From NCBI GenBank assembly GCA_936943315.1, contig CAKZJM010000124.1:1-6420 (forward strand): a stretch of 6,420 nucleotides of DNA, given 5' to 3'. Of this stretch, positions 1 to 6,263 are shown in pieces; the stretch's first letter is position 1; each line of letters begins with the position of its first letter. This stretch comes from an uncultured Methylophilus sp. (GTDB lineage Bacteria > Pseudomonadota > Gammaproteobacteria > Burkholderiales > Methylophilaceae). A model generated the notes under the pieces. It had not been told where the DNA came from and did no database searches. It saw only the letters and a program-made list of their open reading frames with translations. A program made the translations under genes and the position numbers.

Positions 1-546
1 AGCGAACACCAGATTGCCATCACCATCCAGGGCGAGCTTGCGCCAGCTGTGCAAGAGCACATACCACCGCTGGTCAAACGTCAAAGCCCGACGCAAGTCA
101 ACCACGCGGGGATCACGATTGAAGGCATAGGCAACGTGCAAACCAGTATGGCCAAGTGCTGCAAACCGGTGTCGCCAGAGCCGATTGTGGCCTACCTGAC
201 GCGCAACCATAGTGTTACGATTCATCGTCAGGCGTGTACGTTTATTACGCGCCTGGACGTGTCGCGCCACAACCGCTTGCTTAATGCCCAATGGGGCAAC
301 AAGCAGTCGGGGATATACGAAGTGGATATCGTGCTTGAAGCGCATGACCGCCAGGGATTATTACGCGATATCAGTGAGCTGTTTGCGCGTGAAAAAATCA
401 ATACCACCAAAGCCAACACGCTCAGCCGCAATCATGTGGCCTTGATGCAGTTTACCGTTGAACTGGTTGACCTCGACCAGCTCGAACACTTGCTGTCGCG
501 GCTAAAACAAGTGCCGGGCGTGATCACGGCGCAGAGACAGACTTAA
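1..546 (+). CDS. relA: RelA-type (p)ppGpp synthetase, C-terminal part (5' truncated by window edge)
   Basis: This is the C-terminal regulatory end of a long RelA/SpoT homologue, the family that makes (and sometimes degrades) the alarmone (p)ppGpp. The reading frame is open from base 1, so the gene begins upstream; 181 residues are visible. First comes the zinc-finger/conserved-cysteine domain: the CC pair (codons 157-162), then ITIHRQAC with His (223-225) and Cys (235-237). All four expected zinc ligands are therefore present. The C-terminal ACT/RRM domain follows from about base 310 (YEVDIVLEAHDRQGLLRDIS) and ends near VPGVITAQR. In RelA these domains contact the ribosome and sense uncharged tRNA. 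The synthetase and hydrolase domains lie outside the window, so RelA versus SpoT cannot be settled directly. I favour RelA because the AKCCKPV and TIHRQAC stretches resemble beta/gammaproteobacterial RelA. The GTG at 49 is internal, not a start. Confidence 0.85.
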   Translation, partial: SEHQIAITIQGELAPAVQEHIPPLVKRQSPTQVNHAGITIEGIGNVQTSMAKCCKPVSPEPIVAYLTRNHSVTIHRQACTFITRLDVSRHNRLLNAQWGNKQSGIYEVDIVLEAHDRQGLLRDISELFAREKINTTKANTLSRNHVALMQFTVELVDLDQLEHLLSRLKQVPGVITAQRQT

Positions 547-553
547 TCAATAA

Positions 554-558
554 GGGAG
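554..558 (+). promoter_or_regulatory. Shine-Dalgarno for the DUF202 gene
   Basis: GGGAG lies 11 bases before the ATG at 570, inside the 23-base gap after the relA stop. The spacing is slightly long. No other start codon lies between this site and 570, so it supports the chosen start. Confidence 0.55.
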
Positions 559-569
559 CGTCGCATAGT

Positions 570-941
570 ATGTCTTACCTGGATGACCCACGTGTTTACT
601 TTGCTGCCGAGCGCACCTTGCTGGCGTGGCAACGCTCTGCCATTGCGCTCATGGGGTTGGGCTTTGTGATTGAACGTTTTGGCTTGTTTATCCAGCTCAT
701 GGCACAGGGCCGCGCCGTGTCTGCCTCCCAAACCACTTTATCACTGTATATTGGCGTCGGTTTTATTTTGATTGGTGCTTGTACGGCCTTGTTGTCTGCC
801 GTACAGTTTCTGGTGTTTTATCAATCCCTCAACCCCCAGGAAAAACCGCGTGGGCATGTTTACTGGTTGCCACCTGCGGTCAACCTGTTTCTGGCCGTGT
901 CAGCCACGGCCTTGAGTGCGTGGTTAGTGCTAACTCGCTAA
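570..941 (+). CDS. DUF202 family (YidH-like) small inner-membrane protein
   Basis: A 123-residue predicted inner-membrane protein of the DUF202/YidH family, whose biochemical role is not established. The family signature is clear near the N-terminus: RTLLAWQRSAIALMGLGFVI at residues 16-34, followed by ERFGLF. Three hydrophobic segments fit membrane helices at about 24-42, 57-84 and 99-120. The length is normal for the family, which suggests a complete gene. ATG 570 is preceded by GGGAG, and the family N-terminus (DPRVYFAAERT) begins just after it. The gene starts 23 bases after the relA stop on the same strand with no visible terminator between, so it may be read through from relA. Its stop is 2 bases from the stop of the opposing adaptor gene. 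The family call is solid; any functional link to stringent response is only inference from position. Confidence 0.87.
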   Translation: MSYLDDPRVYFAAERTLLAWQRSAIALMGLGFVIERFGLFIQLMAQGRAVSASQTTLSLYIGVGFILIGACTALLSAVQFLVFYQSLNPQEKPRGHVYWLPPAVNLFLAVSATALSAWLVLTR

Positions 942-952
942 GCCTATTTAGC
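937..952. other. Small palindrome across the convergent stop codons
   Basis: GCTAA (937-941) pairs perfectly with TTAGC (948-952) around a 6-base loop. The left arm contains the DUF202 stop codon (939-941) and the loop contains the adaptor stop (944-946 on the minus strand). Five A/T-rich pairs without a following T-run on either strand do not make a convincing intrinsic terminator. It is recorded because it is the only candidate structure between the two converging gene groups. Confidence 0.25.
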
Positions 953-2107
953 CGCTTCTTCGCTGCCTGCCACATTCACTACATCACCCTCGCCCACCCC
1001 GTCTGGCGGATTCTCTATCACCTGGTCATCGGCTGTGAGGCCCGCTTGCACTTCCAGTGTCTTACCCAGGTCACGCGCAATGGTAATCTGCTTGAGCGCC
1101 ACTTTGCGATCCTGGCCTATGGTTGCCACCTTGAGCCCGTTCTGGTCAAAAATCAGGGCACTGGCCGGAATACTCAAGCGTTGAGTCGCTTCATCAAGCA
1201 GCAAATTCACATTGGCAAAGCCACCTGGTAAAAAGCGACCAGCCGCATTATCCACCAGCAACTGCACCAGTGTTGTGCCCGAAGAAGCATTGATGGCCCC
1301 TGAGGTGGATTGGATGGTGGCCTCAAACTCTGCGCCCGGCGCTTCGGGCACGGTAAATTTGGCCTTGCCGCCGGGCTTGATCTGGCTCACGTAGTTCTGC
1401 GGCACATTGATATACAAGCGCAATTTGCGCGTGTTGGAGACCTCAAACAAAGGCAAGGTGGTGGTGCCACTGTTACCCGCATTAATGAGGGCACCCGTGT
1501 CCGTATTACGCGCGGTGACTGAGCCATCAAACGGCGCCACGATACGCGCAAAGCCTTTAAGGGCCAGCAGACGATTCACGTTCGCTTCAGCCGCCCTCAC
1601 TATGGCCTGTTTGCTCTGGTAATCGCCAACTTTCTCATCGACTTCCTGCCTGGCGATTGACTGCGTTTTAAGCATATCTTGCCAGCGTTTGGCGGTGGTT
1701 TCGGCCAGTGACACATTGGCCTGGGCGCTGGCCAGGTCAGCCTTTGCCTGCAACAGTTCCTGATCTAGGTCAGGCGTTTCTATTTCTGCCAGCAGTTGTC
1801 CGCTTTTCACATTGCCGCCAATATCCACCTTCCAGCTTTTCAAATAGCCATTGACGCGCGCATAGAGCGGCGCACGCGAATACGCTTCAAAACGCCCAGG
1901 CAGAATCAAGCGCCCTTCTGCGGCACCCTGTTCAGGTTTGACCACACTCACAGTGGCGACGGCTTGCTTGTCAGTCCAGGTTTTGAGTTTATCCTGGTTG
2001 CTGGCACGGCTGGTGATCCCGGCAATGACGATGCCTAGGGCGGCCAGTGCGAGCAGTAAACCACCCAATTTGAATCCGCGGGATAAGCCCGCTGTGTGAT
2101 TAGACAT
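944..2107 (-). CDS. RND efflux periplasmic adaptor (membrane-fusion protein, HlyD/AcrA-like)
   Basis: The 387-residue adaptor links an RND permease to an outer-membrane channel across the periplasm. A short cytoplasmic start is followed by one hydrophobic segment (about residues 14-31), acting as membrane anchor or uncleaved signal. The protein has no cysteine, so it cannot be a lipoprotein like AcrA. The first lipoyl half lies at about 80-110 (ARVNGYLKSWKVDIGGNVKS, then GQLLAEIETPDLD). An Ala/Gln-rich alpha-hairpin covers about 112-182. The second lipoyl half with its hallmark stretch RIVAPFDGSVTARNTDTGAL is at 188-207. Beta-barrel and membrane-proximal domains follow to the C-terminus, with LSIPASALI near 311-319. 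The frame is open up to an ATG at 2233, but ATG 2107 is chosen: GGAGAG stands 4 bases before it, the anchor follows directly, and it overlaps the permease stop by 8 bases. No channel gene follows. Substrate is not predictable. Confidence 0.93.
   Translation of the reverse strand: MSNHTAGLSRGFKLGGLLLALAALGIVIAGITSRASNQDKLKTWTDKQAVATVSVVKPEQGAAEGRLILPGRFEAYSRAPLYARVNGYLKSWKVDIGGNVKSGQLLAEIETPDLDQELLQAKADLASAQANVSLAETTAKRWQDMLKTQSIARQEVDEKVGDYQSKQAIVRAAEANVNRLLALKGFARIVAPFDGSVTARNTDTGALINAGNSGTTTLPLFEVSNTRKLRLYINVPQNYVSQIKPGGKAKFTVPEAPGAEFEATIQSTSGAINASSGTTLVQLLVDNAAGRFLPGGFANVNLLLDEATQRLSIPASALIFDQNGLKVATIGQDRKVALKQITIARDLGKTLEVQAGLTADDQVIENPPDGVGEGDVVNVAGSEEAAK
2100..2107 (-). other. 8-base start/stop overlap (ATGTCTAA), permease to adaptor
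   Basis: On the minus strand the adaptor start ATG and the permease stop TAA share the eight bases ATGTCTAA. The permease therefore ends in His-Val-stop. Such overlaps commonly give translational coupling. The same arrangement occurs at 5275-5282. Confidence 0.9.
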
Positions 2108-5100
2108 GTGACTCTCCGTGAAGGGTGCCCTGCGCAGTGTTGTCAGGGCCGGGGTACGTTTTACGGTGGATGGCGCTGAAGACAACAGGGACAAATAATA
2201 ACGTTGCGATGGTGGCAAACAACAACCCGCCAATCACGGCCCGGCCTAGCGGGGCGTTTTGTTCGCCGCCCTCACCCAGGCCCAGCGCCATGGGGGTCAT
2301 GCCGATCACCATGGCCAGCGCGGTCATGAGCACCGGACGGAACCGTACAAAACCGGCATCAATGGCGGCGGCCGTGGCATCCTGCAATTCCGCTAGCCGC
2401 TCTCGCGCAAAGCTGATCACCAGCACACTGTTGGCCGTCGCCACCCCCATACACATGATGGCCCCCGTAAGCGCGGGCACGGAGAGCGGCGTATAGGTCG
2501 CAAACAGCATCCAGACGATGCCAGCCAGCGCCGCCGGTAATGCAGTGATAATGACAAAAGGGTCGGTCCAGGATTGCAAGTTAACCACAATCAGCAAATA
2601 CACCAGCACAATGGCACCAAGCAAGCCGAAGAACAGGCCGGTAAACGCTCTATCCATGGTATAGGCCTGGCCCAGCATAACCACGCTGGCGGCTTTAGGC
2701 ACCTGATCTTTTGTGTCTTCGAGGATTTTACGGAGATCCTTGGCGACCGCACCCAGGTCCCTGTCCTGCGTGCTGGCATGAATTTGTACCATGGGCTGGA
2801 TATCGTACTGGCTCACCACGGCATTGCCCACGTTGCGCTTAAAGGTGGCCAAGCCGCCCAGCGTTTGTAGCTGGCCGTTGCTGCCACTCACAGGCAAATT
2901 GGCCAGCGCATTGAGGCTATCCAATTGGTATTGCGGCGTTTGCAGCACGATGGAATAGGTCACGCCATTGGCCGGGTTCAGCCAATAGGTAGGCGAGACC
3001 TGCGAACTGCCTGCCATATTGATCACCATGCTATTGGTGACATCGCGTGTGCTGATGCCAATTTCCTGGGCACGGGTTTTATCCACATTGATATCAAAGG
3101 CTGGGCGGCTGCGTGACTGCTGGATACGGGCATCGACCACGCCCGGCACCGTGCGCACCTTGGCCAGCAAACGGTTGGCATAGTCAAAGTTGTCCGCCAG
3201 TTTGCCGCCGCGGATCTGGATATCAATTGGCGCCGGAGAACCAAAATTGAGGATTTGGCTGACAATATCTGCAGGCGGGAACGAGAAGGTCGTGTCTGGA
3301 AACTGCTTGGGTAAGGTTTCGCGCAAGGTGCGGACATATTCTGCCGTCGGTGCGTGGTGTTCCTTAAGCGCAATCTGGATATCGCCATCCTGCGAGCCCA
3401 TCACGCCGGTGTTGTTATAGGTCAAGTTAATGCTACTGATGGGCATGCCAATGTTATCGACGATGGTGAGGATTTCATCGGCAGGAATGACTTTTTTAAT
3501 CGCTGCCTGGATCGCGGCAAACCGGCTGGCGGTGTCTTCAATCCGTGTGCCGACTGGCACCCGTGCATGCATGAGGATTTGGCCGCTATCCACCGCCGGG
3601 AAGAAGTTTTGGCCTAGCCATGGCACCAGCAAAAAGGACAGCAGCACGACAGCCATAAAGCCGACCATAAACAGTCGGCTGTGGTGAACGGCCAGTGTCA
3701 GTATGTTTTTATAGCCCGCGCGGAAACGCTCAAACCTGGATTCAAAGCCCTGCTGAAAGCGTACCAGCGGATTGCGACTCACAACGTGGCCCTGCTCAGT
3801 GTGCGGCTGGAGGAAGTAATTGGCCATGGTTGGCACCAGCGTACGCGACAAAATAAATGAGCTGACCATTGCAAACATCACTGCCTCCGCCATAGGCACA
3901 AACAGGAAACGTGACACGCCTTCGAGAAAGAACATAGGCACAAACACGATACAGATACACAGCAGCGAGACGAAGGCGGGGGTCACAATCTGCGCTGCCC
4001 CGTCAAGAATGGCCTGCTCTACGGGCTTGCCTTGCTCCAGGTGCCAGTTAATGTTTTCTATGGTGACGGTGGCCTCATCGACCAGCAAACCAACCGCCAG
4101 CGCCAGGCCACCCAGCGTCATGATATTGAGCGTTTCACCAATGAGTGACAGGCCCATGATGGCACCGAGCACCGAGAGCGGAATTGAGGTCGCAATAATC
4201 AGCGATGAGCGCCAGCTGCCCAAAAACAGCAGTATCATCAAACTGGTGAGAATCGCCGCCAGTACACCTTCAAATACCACGCCCTTAATGGCCGCACGCA
4301 CAAACAGCGACTGATCGTTAATCGGTGTCGCCACCAGTTCATCGGGCAGGCTTGGTTTAATTTCCTCCAGTTTGCTCTTGATGCCTTCTACAATCGCCAG
4401 CGTTGAAATCGCGCCGTTCTTCAAGATGGTCATGAGCACAGAGCGGTTGCCGTCTACATGCACCACGTTGGTTTGGGGGGAACTGCCGTCACGTACCTGG
4501 GCAATATCCCGCATATACACCGTAGCGCCATTGACGACTTTCACCGGGATATTGGCCAAGTCGTCAATCGCCGTGGCAGCGTTATTGAGGTTGAGCGTGT
4601 ATTCAATGCTGCCAATTTTCTGCGTCCCAACCGGCACAATCAAATTGTGCGCCGCCAGCGCGTTGGAAATATCCTGCGCAGACAATCCGCGCGCTTGCAA
4701 AGCTGCCGGATTGAGGTCGATCTGTACTTGACGGCTCTTACCGCCATAAGGGAAAGGCACCCCGGCACCAGGCACGGTCACCAGCCGCAGCCGCACAGCA
4801 TTCAGGCCAAGGTCTGCCAGGTTCTGTTCTGTCAATCCCTTGCCGGAGAGTGCAATCTGCAAAATGGGCACCGTGGATGCGTTGTAATTGAGGATGAGCG
4901 GTGGCGTGGTGCCGGTCGGCATTTGCCGTGTCACGGTTTGTGAAATAGCAGATACTTGCGCGTTGGCCGTGGCAATATTGACGCCTGGATGAAAAAAGAT
5001 TTTGACGATCGCAAACCCAATATACGAATTGGCTTCGATATGCTCAATATCATTGACCGTCGTGGTCAGGCTGCGCTGATAAAGCGTGGTGATCCGCCCT

Positions 5101-5282
5101 GCCATATCATCTGGGGGCAGGCCGGTGTATTGCCAGGCGACCGCCACAATCGGGATGCGGATTTCAGGAAAAATATCGACCGGGCTACGCAAGGCAGACA
5201 AGGTACCGACGATCAAAATCAGTAGCGCCATCACCACAAAAGTGTATGGACGTTTAAGCGCGATGCCCACCACGTTAAACAT
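2100..5282 (-). CDS. RND efflux permease, AcrB-like superfamily, VDEA-type subgroup
   Basis: A 1060-residue inner-membrane RND transporter, a full-length member of the AcrB superfamily. It should use the proton gradient to move substrates through the adjacent adaptor and an outer-membrane channel. It has the two-fold RND plan: TM1 at about 13-31, a porter loop (about 32-330), TM2-6 (about 333-490), TM7 (about 535-555), a second loop (about 556-875), then TM8-12 (about 880-1038). TM4 carries GLLVDEATVTIENI with Asp402-Glu403 where AcrB has Asp407-Asp408. In TM10, GVATANSVLVISFAR puts Ala950 where AcrB has Lys940, while the next Asn is kept. RFRPVLMTALAM (980-991) and the GLGEGGEQNAPLGRAVIGGL stretch (1001-1020) are well conserved. 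These features fit an RND subgroup usually annotated only as acriflavin resistance or efflux permease. ATG 5282 is chosen over 5360 because MFNVVGIALKRP is the normal N-terminus, GGAG precedes it, and the upstream part lies inside the DedA gene. Drug versus other substrate is unknown. Confidence 0.94.
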   Translation of the reverse strand: MFNVVGIALKRPYTFVVMALLILIVGTLSALRSPVDIFPEIRIPIVAVAWQYTGLPPDDMAGRITTLYQRSLTTTVNDIEHIEANSYIGFAIVKIFFHPGVNIATANAQVSAISQTVTRQMPTGTTPPLILNYNASTVPILQIALSGKGLTEQNLADLGLNAVRLRLVTVPGAGVPFPYGGKSRQVQIDLNPAALQARGLSAQDISNALAAHNLIVPVGTQKIGSIEYTLNLNNAATAIDDLANIPVKVVNGATVYMRDIAQVRDGSSPQTNVVHVDGNRSVLMTILKNGAISTLAIVEGIKSKLEEIKPSLPDELVATPINDQSLFVRAAIKGVVFEGVLAAILTSLMILLFLGSWRSSLIIATSIPLSVLGAIMGLSLIGETLNIMTLGGLALAVGLLVDEATVTIENINWHLEQGKPVEQAILDGAAQIVTPAFVSLLCICIVFVPMFFLEGVSRFLFVPMAEAVMFAMVSSFILSRTLVPTMANYFLQPHTEQGHVVSRNPLVRFQQGFESRFERFRAGYKNILTLAVHHSRLFMVGFMAVVLLSFLLVPWLGQNFFPAVDSGQILMHARVPVGTRIEDTASRFAAIQAAIKKVIPADEILTIVDNIGMPISSINLTYNNTGVMGSQDGDIQIALKEHHAPTAEYVRTLRETLPKQFPDTTFSFPPADIVSQILNFGSPAPIDIQIRGGKLADNFDYANRLLAKVRTVPGVVDARIQQSRSRPAFDINVDKTRAQEIGISTRDVTNSMVINMAGSSQVSPTYWLNPANGVTYSIVLQTPQYQLDSLNALANLPVSGSNGQLQTLGGLATFKRNVGNAVVSQYDIQPMVQIHASTQDRDLGAVAKDLRKILEDTKDQVPKAASVVMLGQAYTMDRAFTGLFFGLLGAIVLVYLLIVVNLQSWTDPFVIITALPAALAGIVWMLFATYTPLSVPALTGAIMCMGVATANSVLVISFARERLAELQDATAAAIDAGFVRFRPVLMTALAMVIGMTPMALGLGEGGEQNAPLGRAVIGGLLFATIATLLFVPVVFSAIHRKTYPGPDNTAQGTLHGESHV
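2112..2117 (-). promoter_or_regulatory. Shine-Dalgarno deciding the adaptor start
   Basis: Read on the minus strand this is GGAGAG, 4 bases before the ATG at 2107 and inside the end of the permease gene. It supports 2107 over the upstream in-frame ATG at 2233. Confidence 0.7.
5275..5282 (-). other. 8-base start/stop overlap (ATGTTTAA), DedA-rhodanese to permease
   Basis: On the minus strand the permease ATG overlaps the DedA-rhodanese stop TAA within ATGTTTAA. The upstream protein again ends in His-Val-stop. It differs by one base from the overlap at 2100-2107. Confidence 0.9.
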
Positions 5283-6237
5283 GACGATTCGTCTCCAGGC
5301 TTTCTTTTTCCGACATGGTGATTGCAAACCCGGCGTCGCGCCAGGCATCAATGCCGCCACTCAATGGCCGGATATTGCGGTAACCGCGGTTAATCAATTT
5401 TTTGGCGACTTTGGCCGCAGTCACTTCGTTCGGGCAGGAGCAATACAGCACCACTGGTGCATCTTCATCAATCTCCAGCACCAGTTGGTCTACGTCTTCC
5501 AGCGTCACAAACTGCGCACCTGGAATCCAGCCATCGTCCACCAGATGTTTGGCGCGCGTATCCAGAATCACAGGCGCAGCGCCATTATTGAGCATGGTAT
5601 TCAATTCATCGACACTGATCCGTGCCATGCGCAGGCTTTTGATAAATCGCTGCCTGTCCCACCATTTAGAGGCAATAAAGGCCACAAGCAGCAACAGCAC
5701 TAACACCGTGCCCCATTTGCCCATTTCTACCAGGGTCAGCATCAATTCATCAATCGCTGAGCTGAACAAATTGCCTAACCAGAGTGCCGAGCCTGCCCAT
5801 AGCAAGGCACCCAGGCCATCCATCACGGCAAACAGCCAGTAACGGGTGCCAGAAGAACCCGCCAATGCACTTGAGATTGATGCGAAGCCCGGAATGAACT
5901 TGCAGACCAGCAACGCGGGCGGGCCAAATTTCAGATACAGCGCTTCGGTTTGCCGCACACAGGTGTCAGGCGATAATGAAATTTTGCACAACTTGCCCAT
6001 GACACGCTTGCCATATTTGCGCCCGGCGCGGTACCAGATGGAGTCTGCCAACAAGGAGGCAACCACAGCCACCAGCAGCATGGCAGCCCACGAATATTGC
6101 CCGTTACCGATCAGTACGCCAGCCAGCAATAGCGTGGGGTAAGCGGGTAAGGGTAAGCCCATTTGTTCAAGAAACACGCTGGCAAAAACGATTAGCAAGC
6201 CATATTGCTGTATCAATTCAAGAACGGTATGCATCAC
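5275..6237 (-). CDS. DedA family membrane protein fused to a C-terminal rhodanese domain
   Basis: A 320-residue two-domain protein. Residues 1 to about 192 are a DedA/SNARE-associated (VTT) membrane domain, a family that includes lipid flippases and proton-dependent transport-like proteins. Visible DedA marks are FLEQMGLPLPAYPTLLLAG (22-40, with Glu24), ADSIWYRAGRKYG (64-76) and KFIPGFASISSALAG (113-127). A last helix (about 176-190) leads into a rhodanese domain at about 205-308: VILDTR (223-228), the active loop LYCSCPNEV with Cys266 as predicted sulfur carrier, and LSGGIDAWRDAGF (292-304). The rhodanese probably faces the cytoplasm. DedA-rhodanese fusions are known, but their substrate is not. 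The start is GTG 6237 or ATG 6234, which are adjacent codons; neither has a good Shine-Dalgarno, and the leader is A-rich. It overlaps the permease start by 8 bases. Lys113 and Ala119 stand where transporter-type DedA proteins have two Arg. Confidence 0.9.
   Translation of the reverse strand: MMHTVLELIQQYGLLIVFASVFLEQMGLPLPAYPTLLLAGVLIGNGQYSWAAMLLVAVVASLLADSIWYRAGRKYGKRVMGKLCKISLSPDTCVRQTEALYLKFGPPALLVCKFIPGFASISSALAGSSGTRYWLFAVMDGLGALLWAGSALWLGNLFSSAIDELMLTLVEMGKWGTVLVLLLLVAFIASKWWDRQRFIKSLRMARISVDELNTMLNNGAAPVILDTRAKHLVDDGWIPGAQFVTLEDVDQLVLEIDEDAPVVLYCSCPNEVTAAKVAKKLINRGYRNIRPLSGGIDAWRDAGFAITMSEKESLETNRHV
5293..5296 (-). promoter_or_regulatory. Shine-Dalgarno for the RND permease
   Basis: GGAG on the minus strand lies 10 bases before the ATG at 5282, within the last codons of the DedA-rhodanese gene. 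The spacing is slightly long, so coupling to translation of the upstream gene may add to initiation. Confidence 0.5.
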
Positions 6238-6263
6238 AGGATCATTTCATTTTTTTAAAATCG
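6238..6263 (-). other. A-rich spacer between antiporter stop and DedA-rhodanese start
   Basis: This 26-base gap reads on the minus strand as an A/T-rich run containing a 7-base A-tract, then ATGAAATGA (a two-codon ATG-AAA-stop out of frame with the gene). There is no hairpin, so the antiporter transcript probably continues. There is also no recognisable Shine-Dalgarno before GTG 6237/ATG 6234; initiation may rely on the A-rich leader or on reinitiation. No promoter is clear enough to call. Confidence 0.5.

Noticed and set aside
49..51. GTG as a start for a free-standing small ACT-domain protein
   Set aside because: The frame is open to base 1 and the upstream residues fit a continuing RelA/SpoT protein; no ribosome binding site precedes the GTG.
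923..934. Short palindrome GTTAG-TG-CTAAC near the end of the DUF202 gene
   Set aside because: The 2-base loop is too tight, it lies in coding sequence and no T-run follows, so it is not a supportable terminator or operator.
779..1231. Plus-strand open frame of 150 codons spanning the DUF202 end and the adaptor end
   Set aside because: It crosses two real genes in other frames, has no ribosome binding site and no recognisable domain.
2108..2233. N-terminal extension of the adaptor up to an ATG at 2233 (42 extra residues)
   Set aside because: It lies wholly inside the permease 3' end in another frame, does not look like an adaptor N-terminus, and the ATG at 2107 has a good ribosome binding site followed directly by the membrane anchor.
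3891..3946. Direct repeat of the 14-mer CATAGGCACAAACA, copies at 3891-3904 and 3933-3946
   Set aside because: Both copies encode the same short peptide step (F/V-V-P-M) of the RND permease in the same frame; chance reuse of codons in a conserved protein explains it.
4458..4943. Plus-strand open frame of 161 codons inside the permease gene
   Set aside because: Its composition (many His, Arg, Gln) is typical of a reverse-complement shadow of membrane-protein coding sequence; no motif supports it.
5283..5360. N-terminal extension of the RND permease to an ATG at 5360
   Set aside because: The added 26 residues are basic and non-homologous-looking and overlap the DedA-rhodanese coding end; RND permeases normally start a few residues before the first helix, as with the ATG at 5282.
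5086..5703. Plus-strand open frame of 205 codons antisense to the DedA-rhodanese and permease genes
   Set aside because: It has no recognisable domain or composition of a real protein and is fully opposite two genes with clear family motifs.
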